Source: Antarcticibacterium sp. 1MA-6-2 | GTDB taxonomy: Bacteria; Bacteroidota; Bacteroidia; Flavobacteriales; Flavobacteriaceae | DNA: 64,000 nt | NCBI RefSeq assembly: GCF_021535135.1 | Contig: NZ_CP091036.1 | Span: 310,001-374,000 of the forward strand | Reading direction: 5' to 3' | Shown here: piece by piece, positions 28,650 through 37,209 of the stretch | Position numbering within the stretch: the stretch's first letter is position 1 | Layout: every line of letters starts with the position of its first letter | Position numbers and translations under genes: made by a program | The notes under the pieces: model-generated | Databases searched by the model: none | What the model saw: only the letters and a program-made list of their open reading frames with translations | Told to the model about the DNA's origin: nothing

Positions 28650-29372
28650 GTGAAAAAATCTTATCTCAACTGGAGCAGCGGAAAAGATGCTGCATTAGCT
28701 CTTTATGAACTTCAGAAAGAGGGAAAATTTTCAGTAGAAAAATTAGTTACCACCATTAATTCTGAAACAAACCAAATTTCGATGCACGGTGTGAGAACTG
28801 AATTGCTTCTCCGTCAGGCCAAATCAATAGGAATTCCGCTTTACGCCATTTCTTTAAATGGTAATGTTTCTCTTTCAGATTATAACCTGAAAATGACTGA
28901 AGCTGTAAAAGACCTGAAATCTCAGAATATGACTCATAGTATTTTTGGAGACATCTTTCTCGAGGACCTGAGGGAGTACAGGGAGAAGGAACTAAACAAA
29001 GTGGGAATAGAAGCTGTGTTTCCTTTATGGAAACGGGATTCTTCGAAATTAATAGAGGTATTTCTGGAAGCCGGATTTAAAGCTATTACAGTTTGTGTAA
29101 ATTCAAAATTTTTGGACAAGTCCTACTGCGGAAAAGTAATTGACAAAGAATTCCTGGCCTCTTTACCTGATGGTGTTGATCCCTGTGGAGAAAATGGAGA
29201 ATTTCACACTTTTGTTTTTGATGGTCCCATTTTTAAAGAGCCTGTAAAATTTGAAGTAGGGGAGGTCGTTGAAAAATTTTATACTCCTTCTTCTTCAAAA
29301 GATGACTGTTTCAAAGAGGAGGAGACATCCTGGGACACAGCATTCTGGTATTGTGATTTACTTCCCATTTAA
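28650..29372 (+). CDS. PP-loop ATP pyrophosphatase, diphthine--ammonia ligase (Dph6)-like
   Basis: Opens with YLNWSSGKDAALALYELQ, the SGGKDS-type PP-loop that adenylates a substrate, and has the Dph6-family stretches MHGVRTELLLRQA, FGDIFLEDLREYRE and DPCGENGEFHTFVFDGP. Diphthamide is absent from bacteria, so the bacterial members must act on something else; the substrate is unknown. Start is GTG at 28650, 2 bp after aroQ. The gene ends 5 bp before the IS insertion. Intact. Confidence 0.85.
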   Translation: MKKSYLNWSSGKDAALALYELQKEGKFSVEKLVTTINSETNQISMHGVRTELLLRQAKSIGIPLYAISLNGNVSLSDYNLKMTEAVKDLKSQNMTHSIFGDIFLEDLREYREKELNKVGIEAVFPLWKRDSSKLIEVFLEAGFKAITVCVNSKFLDKSYCGKVIDKEFLASLPDGVDPCGENGEFHTFVFDGPIFKEPVKFEVGEVVEKFYTPSSSKDDCFKEEETSWDTAFWYCDLLPI

Positions 29373-29374
29373 AA

Positions 29375-29377
29375 GTC
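29375..29377. repeat. Left target-site duplication (GTC) of the IS3-type element
   Basis: GTC directly outside the left terminal TGTCC; the same GTC follows the right terminal ...GACA at 30771-30773. Three-base duplications are usual for IS3. Confidence 0.6.
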
Positions 29378-29418
29378 TGTCCTGTCCTGAAATAGCGATA
29401 CACTAAAAATCTAGTGTA

Positions 29419-29853
29419 ATGAAAACATCAGCGAGCAAAGGGTATATCAAGCGTACCCAAAAAGATTACTCTGTTTCTTTTAAGTTACAAGTTGTCCAGG
29501 AAATTGAATTTGGTCAACTAGGCAGGACAGAAGCTTGTCATAAATATGGGATTCAAGCTAAATCAACAATTAGGGAATGGCTCAGAAAATATGGTAACTT
29601 TGATTGGGAGAATCAATCTGGAACTATTGTGGCAAAAACACCTGAACAAAGAATCCTTGAGCTAGAGGCCAAAGTCAAACTGCTGGAGAAACAGAAGGCA
29701 AGGGCGGAGCATCTTGCCGAGCGAGCAGATAAGAAAGTCATTATCTTCGATATGCTGGTAGATATGGCCGAGAAAGAATATGACATCCAGATCAGAAAAA
29801 ATTACACGCCCGGGTTATCGACCACTTCAAAGAAGAACACAAAGAAACAATAG
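29419..29853 (+). CDS. IS3-family transposase OrfA
   Basis: DNA-binding subunit: a helix-turn-helix (VSFKLQVVQEIEFGQLGRTE, AIREWL-like IREWLRKYG) followed by a leucine-zipper-like helix (ILELEAKVKLLEKQKA). A_AAA_AAT at 29796-29802 near the end of the frame is a canonical -1 slippery site; shifting there joins it to the OrfB frame (…ARVIDHFKEEHKETIV). Confidence 0.88.
   Translation: MKTSASKGYIKRTQKDYSVSFKLQVVQEIEFGQLGRTEACHKYGIQAKSTIREWLRKYGNFDWENQSGTIVAKTPEQRILELEAKVKLLEKQKARAEHLAERADKKVIIFDMLVDMAEKEYDIQIRKNYTPGLSTTSKKNTKKQ
29796..29802 (+). promoter_or_regulatory. -1 programmed frameshift site (A_AAA_AAT) between OrfA and OrfB
   Basis: Seven-base slippery sequence in the right phase for -1 slippage: the OrfA frame reads AAA AAT, and the -1 frame opens into the OrfB reading frame without a stop. 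Typical of IS3, which makes an OrfAB fusion transposase this way. Confidence 0.7.
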
Positions 29854-29930
29854 TTTCTTCCTGTGATTTACTCGGGGTAAGTAGACAGGTATATTACAGA
29901 TCCATTAGATCTACCATTGAAAAACAGGAA

Positions 29931-30719
29931 GTGGCACAAAAGGTAATTGCCTTGGTGCGGCCCGTAAGAATACTGATGCCCAGGCTAGGTAGCAAGAAGC
30001 TGTACCATATCCTTAAAGAAGAACTTGTTCCTTTGAAAGTAGGACGTGACAAACTTTTTAGAATTCTTAGGGCAAACCATATGCTGATAAAATCCAGGAG
30101 AAGCTATCACATCACCACAGACTCGCACCATAGATTTAGAAAGCACAAAAACCTATTGTGTGCCACAGAAATAAATAGGCCAGAACAGGTTTTGGTAAGT
30201 GATATTACTTATGTGGGCAATAGGAGGAATCCTGCATACCTGGCACTGGTCACAGATGCTTACTCGAAAGTTGTAATGGGGCACGACGTATCGAATAGTT
30301 TGGATGTGTCAGGATCAATAAGAGCTATGGAGATGGCAGTCAAAAACAGATGCTATAGCGACCAACCTTTGATACACCACTCCGACAGGGGCCTCCAATA
30401 CTGTTCCAACGACTATCAAAAGGTACTGGATAAAAACAATATTAAACCAAGTATGACTGAGAAGTATGATCCCTATGAAAATGCCATTGCCGAGCGGATA
30501 AATGGAATATTAAAGCAGGAATTCCATATTGCAAAATACGATACTGACCTCACAACAAGAAAAAAGCTAATAGATGAAGCAATAAAAATTTACAACCATT
30601 TAAGGCCACACCTGTCAAACCATATGCTAACTCCACATCAAATGCATCAACAATTAGTCCTAAAAAGAAAACAGTACAAATCAAAAAAGCTGAACAATGA
30701 GATCATCGTTCAGCTTTAA
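29931..30719 (+). CDS. IS3-family transposase OrfB (DDE integrase domain)
   Basis: Catalytic subunit with an HTH_21-like region (PRLGSKKLYHIL) and an rve core. The DDE triad is visible: Asp in VLVSDITYVGN, Asp in IHHSDRGLQYCSND, and Glu in ENAIAERINGILKQEF. The open frame extends upstream to about 29803 (ARVIDHFKEE), so the stand-alone GTG at 29931 is nominal and the functional product is probably the OrfAB fusion. Intact. Confidence 0.9.
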   Translation: MAQKVIALVRPVRILMPRLGSKKLYHILKEELVPLKVGRDKLFRILRANHMLIKSRRSYHITTDSHHRFRKHKNLLCATEINRPEQVLVSDITYVGNRRNPAYLALVTDAYSKVVMGHDVSNSLDVSGSIRAMEMAVKNRCYSDQPLIHHSDRGLQYCSNDYQKVLDKNNIKPSMTEKYDPYENAIAERINGILKQEFHIAKYDTDLTTRKKLIDEAIKIYNHLRPHLSNHMLTPHQMHQQLVLKRKQYKSKKLNNEIIVQL

Positions 30720-30770
30720 ATAATTAATTTTAATCCTTAATAATCTGTATCGCTCATTTAGGACTAGACA

Positions 30771-30773
30771 GTC
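30771..30773. repeat. Right target-site duplication (GTC) of the IS3-type element
   Basis: Matches GTC at 29375-29377. Confidence 0.6.
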
Positions 30774-30782
30774 TTTTAAAAG

Positions 30783-30826
30783 AAAAACCCCGCTAGGTTT
30801 TTTTCGCAGCAGGGTTTTTTATTTTT
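30783..30826. terminator. Hairpin terminator serving lpd
   Basis: AAACCCCGCT / AGCAGGGTTT arms with one mismatch and T runs on the plus strand and A runs on the minus strand. The loop contains CTAGG followed by T, which may be a further corrupted CCGG site. Confidence 0.6.
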
Positions 30827-30874
30827 GTCTAACGTCTAACGTCTAACGTCTAACGTCTAACGTCTAACGTCTAC
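30827..30874. repeat. Perfect heptamer tandem repeat (GTCTAAC)n
   Basis: Six perfect in-phase copies of GTCTAAC plus a partial seventh (GTCTAC), ending at the lpd stop codon. Same period as the AAGARNC arrays but a different unit. Confidence 0.9.
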
Positions 30875-32262
30875 AAGTGTATTACTTCGTCGTATGCGGC
30901 AGCCACTGCTTCCATAACCGCTTCACTCATAGTTGGGTGAGGGTGGATCGCTTTTAAAACTTCGTGGCCTGTAGTTTCCAGTTTTCTTCCTAATACAGCT
31001 TCTGCAATCATATCAGTCACCCCGGCACCTATCATATGGCAACCTAACCATTCTCCGTATTTTGCATCAAAGATTACTTTTACAAATCCGTCAGGAGTAC
31101 TAAGCAGCTTTTGCTTTTCCTGAAGCCGAGAAAGGAAATTTCCCAACTTTCAGTTCGTAACCTTGTTCTTTCGCCTGTTTTTCAGTCATTCCAACTGATG
31201 CAATTTCAGGAGACGCATAGGTACAACCGGGAATATTTCCGTAGTCGATAGGTTCAACATGCAGGCCAGCAATTTTCTCTACACAGGTAATACCTTCAGC
31301 AGATGCAACATGTGCAAGAGCTGGTCCTGCTACCACATCACCTATAGCGTATATACCTTCTACATTGGTTTCATAGAAAGGACTAACAACTATTTTATCT
31401 TTATCAGTTTTAATTCCTAATTCCTCCAGCCCAATGTTTTCAATATTTGTTTTAATTCCAACTGCAGAAAGTACTATATCAGCCTCAAGAGTTTCTTCTC
31501 CTTTTTGAGTTTTGACCTTTGCTTTTACCTTTTTACCAGAAGTATCAACACTTTCTACGGAAGAATTGGTCATTACTTTAATCCCTGCTTTCTTGATGCT
31601 TCTTTCAAATTGCTTGGAAATTTCTTCATCTTCGAGCGGAACCACATTAGGTAAAAATTCTACTATGGTAACATCTGTTCCCATTGAGTTATAGAAATGG
31701 GCGAATTCAACCCCAATTGCACCAGATCCTACAACGATCATAGATTCAGGTTGTTTATCAAGGCTCATTGCTTTCCGGTAACCTATTACTTTTTTGCCGT
31801 CCTGCTTAAGGCTTGGCAATTCCCGTGAACGCGCTCCAGTAGCAATAATTATGTGTTTTGCCTCATAATCGGTAGTCTTGCCGTCCTTAGCTTTAACTTC
31901 TATTTTCTTACCTTTTTTCAGCTTACCATAGCCTTCTATGACATCTATTTTATTTTTTTCATCAGGAATTGAACCCCTTTGCTCATTCCATCTGCTACAT
32001 TTCGGCTACGTTTTATAACTGCTCCAAAATCTTTATCGGCATTCTCCAGTTTTAGTCCGTAATCTTCAGCGTGTTTAAGATAATTAAAAACCTGCGCGCT
32101 CTTAAGCAGGGCTTTAGTAGGTATACATCCCCAGTTTAGGCAAACCCCTCCAAGGCTCTCCTTTTCAACAATAGCGGTTTTAAAACCTAATTGTGAAGCG
32201 CGAATGGCGGTGACATATCCACCTGGACCACTTCCTAAAACAATGATATCGTATTTACTCAT
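30871..32262 (-). CDS. lpdA: Dihydrolipoyl dehydrogenase (two lesions)
   Basis: E3 component of 2-oxoacid dehydrogenases and glycine cleavage. FAD-binding VLGSGPGGYVTAIRASQLG, redox-active disulfide GGVCLNWGCIPTKALL, NAD-binding IVVGSGAIGVEFAHFYNSMG, AIGDVVAGPALAHVA, and the C-terminal catalytic HPHPTMSEA (His-Glu) are all present. Lesions are ACTAAGC at 31099-31105 for ACCGGC on the plus strand (restores KAKAAGTPDGFV) and one base missing from the T7 run at 31953-31959 (restores MKKNKIDVIEG). Repaired length is 463 residues. Not next to E1/E2 genes here. The gene is functional by inference. Confidence 0.94.
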
Positions 32263-32368
32263 TTTTGGAATTTTTTGTAACAGTTAAGAAGTTGCGAATT
32301 TACGGAATAATGGGCTAAACTGAAAGTCTTAATCTTAACCAGAGTAGAATTAAATTCATTCAAATAAA

Positions 32369-32410
32369 ATGGCCCGTCAGTTAAGACAGGCCATTGGAAT
32401 ATTTTAAAAA
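32369..32410 (-). terminator. Probable terminator of the collagen-like lipoprotein gene
   Basis: AATGGCC / GGCCATT arms with an inner GTC/GAC pair. On the minus strand the hairpin follows the stop at 32419 and is followed by an ATTTTATTT stretch. Confidence 0.6.
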
Positions 32411-32418
32411 TTTTTTAT

Positions 32419-32970
32419 TTACAAGCTTGCTTTTTTTACCTCCTTTTCCTGAACGTTCATTGCTTTCAAAACGTTATTCATGTTTGAAGTGTCTAAGGAA
32501 GCTGCCATAGATGCAGGCAATATTACCACTCTAAATACCTGATCTTGCGTGTAGGCAGGGTCTAAATTTTCAAAATTTGCCGTTCCATCCATGAATATAG
32601 ATACATCAAAAAAGGTAAAATCATAATTATATTGAACTTCTCCATCTTCTACATAATAAGTTTGAGGTAAGAGTCTAAAAACTTCAACAGGCAAACCATC
32701 TGCTGTACCATCTTCATCAACTTTGAGGTAAACAAAAACAGCATCTGTTTCTCTTACGGTAACATCCTGATCATTAAAATCAATAAGAATACTATAGTCA
32801 TTTCCGGCGTTGAGATCCACAGGGTTAAAGTCTAAAACCAATCCTGTTCTGGAACCCGCTCCGTCCTCACCTGGAGGTCCTTGTGGTCCTTCCGGACCTC
32901 TTGGGCCCTCCTCTGAACAGGATGAAAAAAGGATAGTTGAAACGAATAATAATGTGAATATTTTTTTCAT
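32419..32970 (-). CDS. Lipoprotein with a short collagen-like Gly-X-Y segment
   Basis: Lipoprotein signal peptide MKKIFTLLFVSTILFSSC, then a collagen-like stretch GPRGPEGPQGPPGEDGAG (six Gly-X-Y triplets) directly after the lipid anchor. A domain of about 140 residues follows with many acidic residues (NDYSILIDFNDQDVTVRETD) and a helix at the C-terminus. The Gly-X-Y part would form a short triple helix and could trimerise the protein at the membrane surface. The globular part has no recognised family. Intact. Confidence 0.75.
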   Translation of the reverse strand: MKKIFTLLFVSTILFSSCSEEGPRGPEGPQGPPGEDGAGSRTGLVLDFNPVDLNAGNDYSILIDFNDQDVTVRETDAVFVYLKVDEDGTADGLPVEVFRLLPQTYYVEDGEVQYNYDFTFFDVSIFMDGTANFENLDPAYTQDQVFRVVILPASMAASLDTSNMNNVLKAMNVQEKEVKKASL

Positions 32971-32985
32971 AATTGTAAGTTTAAA

Positions 32986-33378
32986 TTATTTAGTAAATTC
33001 TATACTGGCCGAGTTAACACAATAACGTTGACCTGATTCTGTAGGACCATCATCAAAAACGTGGCCAAGATGGCTCCCGCAGTTGGCGCAAAGTATTTCT
33101 GTACGAATCATTCCAAAGGTTTTATCCTGTACATATTCAATACTTCCTTCTATGGCTTCGTCAAAACTTGGCCAGCCGCAACCACTTTCAAATTTGGTAT
33201 TACTCTCGAAGAGTTTGGCATGACAGGCCGCACAGTGGTATTCTCCGTCTTCAAAATGAAGATTATATTTCCCTGTATGAGGCGCTTCCGTCCCTTTCCT
33301 TCTCAGGACCCTGTACCGCTCTTCTCCAAGCTGTTCCTTCCACTCCGCCTCAGTTTTTTCTACACTGTATTTTTTCAT
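32986..33378 (-). CDS. msrB: Peptide-methionine (R)-S-oxide reductase MsrB (cytoplasmic)
   Basis: Reduces methionine-R-sulfoxide in proteins. 130 residues with zinc-binding CAAC and CANC pairs, FESGCGWPSFDEAIEG, and the C-terminal catalytic RYCVNSASIEF. No signal peptide, so cytoplasmic. A second MsrB lies directly upstream, 23 bp away, on the same strand. Intact. Confidence 0.95.
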   Translation of the reverse strand: MKKYSVEKTEAEWKEQLGEERYRVLRRKGTEAPHTGKYNLHFEDGEYHCAACHAKLFESNTKFESGCGWPSFDEAIEGSIEYVQDKTFGMIRTEILCANCGSHLGHVFDDGPTESGQRYCVNSASIEFTK

Positions 33379-33400
33379 TGGTAAGCGTTTTCAAAAATTA

Positions 33401-33888
33401 TTACTTCTTATCTGCAGGAATAAAGTTCATCGCAATTCCATTGATGCAATGTCTTTTTCCTGTGGTTTCCTGTGGGCCATCATCAAAAACGTGACCTAAG
33501 TGTCCTCCACAGTCGGCACAGTGAACTTCATCCCTTTGGTACCCTAATTTAGAATCAGATCCATAAGCGACTCCACCTTCTACAGGTAAGTCAAAACTTG
33601 GCCATCCTGTACCACTTTCAAATTTGTGTTTGGTTTTGTAAAGCTCATTTCCACAAGCTGCACAAACAAATGTTCCGGATTCGTGAATGTCATTTAGTTC
33701 GCTGGAGTGAGGCGTTTCTGTAGCTGCTTTTCTTAAAACTGCATATTCCTGGGGAGACAAAATTTCTTTCCATTCAGCTTCAGTCTTTGAAACTTTGTAT
33801 TCCGGGGAATTTTTAGGGGATTTTTTTGAGCATTACTGTTGCAGCTAACAGCAACAACGGCAATTAAAATTATAATTATCTTTTTCAT
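33401..33888 (-). CDS. msrB: Peptide-methionine (R)-S-oxide reductase MsrB, lipoprotein form (one frameshift)
   Basis: Lipoprotein signal peptide (MKKIIIILIAVVAVSC, Cys as lipobox) followed by a full MsrB domain: CAAC and CADC zinc pairs, FESGTGWPSFDLPVEG, and GKRHCINGIAMNF with the catalytic Cys. The 5' part is split from the domain by one base missing in the run at 33821-33827 (A8 read as A7); repair restores CNSNAQKKSPKNSPEYKVS and gives 162 residues. Predicted to repair exported proteins at the outer or inner membrane. Alternative start at 33894. Confidence 0.88.
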
Positions 33889-33908
33889 ATTCATCGAAGT
33901 TACAAAGA

Positions 33909-34784
33909 TTATACCGCGATGAATGTTTTGATTTTGTTAATTACCTCCTTATCTCCAAGGATTTTACGATGACCCAATCCTTCAGTAACATGTATTTCAC
34001 CATTTTCAAGTTGTTCGAGAATTTCATAAGCAGAGCTAACATGAACATCTACATCATCCTTATCATGTACAACAAGTGTAGGTATTTCCACCTCTTTTGC
34101 TGACAAAGCTCCGGAGTATGTATCCATATCCTGTCCAAATTTTCCATCCAGATAGGCTTTCATTTTCATGGCTACAGTTTCGTCCAACTTCATGTTAGAG
34201 GCAAATTCCTTTGTAATATGCGTGACGCTGTTAGCTGTTCCTATGATCACCAGCTTTTGTAAATTCAATCCATCTTTTACCGCTTTTAATAATGACATAC
34301 CTCCAAGGGAATGTCCTATTGCAGCATTAAAAGGTCCAAGCTCTTTATCAACAACCTCTACTCCCTCTATAAAATAAGGCATCATACTCATTTTACCTGT
34401 TGCTTTACCATGAGCAGGGGCGTCAAAACTAATTACCTGGTATCCCAAGGTCACAAATTCTTCTGCGATAACAGATAGTTGAGTACCTCTACCACTCCAG
34501 CCATGGACCAGTAATACCCTTTTTTCAGCCTTTTTGTTACCATAGGTGTAAATTATAATTTCTTCTCCACTTTTTGGAAGCTTTATAGTTCTTTGAAACG
34601 ACTCCCGGTCCATTTTCTTTTCCCTTTCAGGAAGTTTATATTTTCTGGGAGTCAGGAATAATTTAGCTGCAAATCTACTGGCAAGATATGGAGATACTGC
34701 TGTAAGGATTTTTCCTGTTGTAAGTATATATTGAGGAGTAAGAAGAACCTGTACAGGCGTTTTTTCTTTTTGTTTTTTCGTCAT
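33909..34784 (-). CDS. Alpha/beta hydrolase
   Basis: Alpha/beta-hydrolase fold: oxyanion region VLLVHGWSGRGTQ, nucleophile elbow AIGHSLGGMS (Ser), catalytic Asp near TLVVHDKDDVDVHV and His in TEGLGHRKIL. About 291 residues from ATG 34784 (MTKKQKEK); the longer frame to 34844 adds unconserved residues. Substrate unknown; could be an esterase or lipase-like enzyme. Intact. Confidence 0.85.
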   Translation of the reverse strand: MTKKQKEKTPVQVLLTPQYILTTGKILTAVSPYLASRFAAKLFLTPRKYKLPEREKKMDRESFQRTIKLPKSGEEIIIYTYGNKKAEKRVLLVHGWSGRGTQLSVIAEEFVTLGYQVISFDAPAHGKATGKMSMMPYFIEGVEVVDKELGPFNAAIGHSLGGMSLLKAVKDGLNLQKLVIIGTANSVTHITKEFASNMKLDETVAMKMKAYLDGKFGQDMDTYSGALSAKEVEIPTLVVHDKDDVDVHVSSAYEILEQLENGEIHVTEGLGHRKILGDKEVINKIKTFIAV

Positions 34785-34962
34785 TTTTTGAATTAAAAAT
34801 GCAAAGTTAATGATTTGAAGAAGAAAGGGTGGACGCCTTAACATCTCCCGTTAAAACTGGATTGGTATCATTTTTGTCAATGCTCTAATTGTTAAAGCCA
34901 ACATAAACCCTTTAACACAACGGACGTTGTTTTGTACTTTTATTATCTTAAAACCTAATATT

Positions 34963-35784
34963 ATGAGAATCAAAAACTTTTTTATAGCCGTGTTAATGGT
35001 CCTTTCCCTGGCTGGATGTAAAACGAATCCGTTTACAGGGGAAAAGAATCTTAATTTCGTTTCCAACGACCAGCTTTTTCCGGCAGCCTTTGCACAGTAT
35101 GACCAGTTTTTAGCTGAAAATAATGTTGTTACCGGAACAGCTGAAGACCGAATGATAAAGAATGTAGGGCAAAAAATAGTAACTGCTGCTGAAAGATATT
35201 TAAATGCGAACGGGTATCAGGGATATTTAAATGATTTTGCGTGGGAATTCAATCTTGTTAAGGATGAGCAATTAAATGCCTGGGCTATGCCGGGAGGTAA
35301 AATTGTATTTTATACAGGTATATTACCTGTAGCACAAACTGAAACCGGAGTTGCAGCAATTATGGCCCATGAGGTGGCTCACGCTCTTGCCGATCACGGT
35401 GCACAACGTATGAGTGCAGGACAATTACAACAATTGGTAAGTGTTGCCGGGAGTGTGGCTTTAAGCGGAAGAAGCGAGCAAACACAACAAATCTTTGCTC
35501 AGGCATATGGACTTGGATCACAATTAGGAGTAATGCTTCCTTTTAGCCGAAGCCATGAAACTGAAGCCGATAGAATAGGATTAACTTTAATGGCGATTGC
35601 CGGATATAATCCTGAAGAAGCTGCAGATCTTTGGAGAAGAATGGCAGCTCAAAGCCAGGGTCAGTCTCCACCGGAGTTTTTAAGTACTCACCCTGCATCT
35701 TCTACTAGGATAAGTAACATTACTAAATGGGCACCTGAGGCTAAAGCAGAAGCTCGTAAATATGGAGTAACATCCTTTAAATAA
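34963..35784 (+). CDS. M48-family metallopeptidase, lipoprotein
   Basis: Lipobox SLAGC (about residue 19), then an M48 domain with the zinc motif MAHEVAHALADHG (HEVAH) and a third ligand Glu in SRSHETEADRIGLTL; the substrate strand is AWAMPGGKIVFYTG and the C-terminus LSTHPASSTRI. BepA/LoiP-type proteases act in outer-membrane quality control; this one is a single lipid-anchored domain. ATG at 34963 is chosen; the ATG at 34927 would add 12 residues before the signal peptide. Followed by a terminator. Intact. Confidence 0.92.
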   Translation: MRIKNFFIAVLMVLSLAGCKTNPFTGEKNLNFVSNDQLFPAAFAQYDQFLAENNVVTGTAEDRMIKNVGQKIVTAAERYLNANGYQGYLNDFAWEFNLVKDEQLNAWAMPGGKIVFYTGILPVAQTETGVAAIMAHEVAHALADHGAQRMSAGQLQQLVSVAGSVALSGRSEQTQQIFAQAYGLGSQLGVMLPFSRSHETEADRIGLTLMAIAGYNPEEAADLWRRMAAQSQGQSPPEFLSTHPASSTRISNITKWAPEAKAEARKYGVTSFK

Positions 35785-35806
35785 GATTACCTAAAAATAA
35801 AGTAAG

Positions 35807-35838
35807 AAGCTGCTCAATACGGGCAGCTTTTTTTTATT
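35807..35838 (+). terminator. Rho-independent terminator after the M48 peptidase gene
   Basis: AAGCTGC / GCAGCTT stem followed by a long T run. Confidence 0.82.
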
Positions 35839-35846
35839 TTTAAAAA

Positions 35847-37164
35847 ATGAAAGATCTCCCCAAAGGAAGTAAAAAGTTGTTGAATGCCTGGGCATTTTAC
35901 GACTGGGCAAATTCAGTTTACAGCCTTGTAATTGCCAGTGCGATTTTCCCCATTTTTTATGGTGCTATTACCATTGTTAAAGATGACTCAGGCAAAGTTT
36001 TAAGTGACTCTGTCCACTTCCTTGGAATAAATTTTAACAATGATTCCCTTATAAGCTATGTCACTGCCCTCGCTTTCCTGGTAGTTTCAATTATTAGTCC
36101 CTTTCTCTCCGGAATATCTGATTTTGTAGGAAACAAAAAATCCTTTCTTAAGTTCTTCTGTTATCTGGGAGCGATTTCATGTATAGGCTTGTTTTGGTTT
36201 GACCTGAATTTTTTGTGGTTTGGACTATTGTGTTATTTCCTCGCTCTCGTAGGGTTTTGGGCCAGCCTCGTGTTTTATAATTCTTACCTGCCCGATATTG
36301 CTTTTCCCGATCAACAGGATAAAATAAGTGCAAAGGGCTTCTCGCTTGGTTACATTGGGAGCGTTATACTTTTGATCTTATGTCTTGTAATGATCCTAAA
36401 GTTTGAATGGTTTGGTTTTGAGGATGAAGGTTTACCCACACGCTTATCTTTCGTTTTAACCGGGGTTTGGTGGATTGGTTTCAGCCAGTATACTTATTAT
36501 TATCTCCCCAAAGGAAATAAAAAACAGGCCATGACAAGGAATGTTTTATTTAATGGCTATAGGGAATTAAGGTATATCTGGAATTCTATGGAAGATCAAA
36601 TAAGGCTGAAGCGTTTCCTTATAGCATTTTTCACCTATAGCATGGGAGTTCAAACTATAATGCTTATTGCGACATATTTTGGAATAGAGGAACTTGATTG
36701 GGGAGAACAGAACGCTACTACAGGGCTTATTATTAGTATTCTTTTGATCCAGTTAGTAGCAGTGGCAGGTGCAACCCTAACTTCGAGGCTGGCGTTGCGA
36801 ATTGGAAATGTAAAAGTTCTTATTTATCTCAACCTTTTTTGGATTGGTATCTGCGCCTATGCATACTTTATTACTACACCTCAACAATTTTATGTAGCTG
36901 CTGCGGCAGTAGGTTTAATAATGGGTGGTATACAGGCATTATCCCGTTCTACTTATTCAAAGTTACTTCCTGAAACCAGGGATACAGCCAGCTACTTCAG
37001 TTTTTACGATGTTTCAGAAAAAATAGGGATAGTTATTGGAATGTCTATTTATGGTGCAGTAGCCCAGTATCTCCAGTAGCGTACGAAATGCCATTCCTTT
37101 CCTCATAATATTTTTCATTGGTGGCGTTATTTTGTTGTGGAGAGTACCGAAAGAAAGGGTATAA
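35847..37164 (+). CDS. MFS transporter, UMF1 (vacuole effluxer Atg22-like) type (one lesion)
   Basis: About 12 predicted membrane helices; ANSVYSLVIASAIFPIFYGA, PFLSGISDFVGNKKSFLKFF and GGIQALSRSTYSKLLPET are signature stretches of the UMF1 group. Bacterial members are commonly annotated as MFS transporters; substrate unknown. The frame stops early at 37077-37079; repairing CCAGT at 37073-37077 to ACCGGT (two bases lost) restores QYLTGSVRNAIPFLIIFF and carries the gene to 37164, 439 residues. Presumed RCCGGY error. Confidence 0.85.
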
Positions 37165-37165
37165 A

Positions 37166-37192
37166 AAAAGGCCGTTTCTACGGCCCCTCAAA
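37166..37192. terminator. Bidirectional hairpin terminator (MFS and GIN-domain genes)
   Basis: GGCCGT / ACGGCC stem with a TTCT loop, A run before and C/T-rich run after, between two convergent genes. Confidence 0.65.
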
Positions 37193-37209
37193 AAATCAAA
37201 CAAAAATTT

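Larger units (their letters stand above)
29378..30770 (+). mobile_element. IS3-family insertion sequence, complete (1393 bp)
   Basis: Ends are TGTCCTGTCC... and ...GGACTAGACA. The 25-base terminal inverted repeats match at 20 positions, with GCGATACA identical. Two overlapping-style open frames (OrfA helix-turn-helix, OrfB DDE integrase) lie inside, with an A6 slippery run between them. GTC is duplicated on both sides. The insertion lies just after the PP-loop gene, in a spot whose empty form would read TTTAAAA-GTC-TTTTAAA, a palindrome. Both frames look intact, so it may be active. Confidence 0.9.

Noticed and set aside
19321..30874. CRISPR array at the heptamer repeats
   Set aside because: Seven-base units with no spacers and no cas genes; simple tandem repeats.
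33061..33494. Two plus-strand ORFs over the MsrB genes
   Set aside because: They are antisense to MsrB domains that show zinc and catalytic residues.
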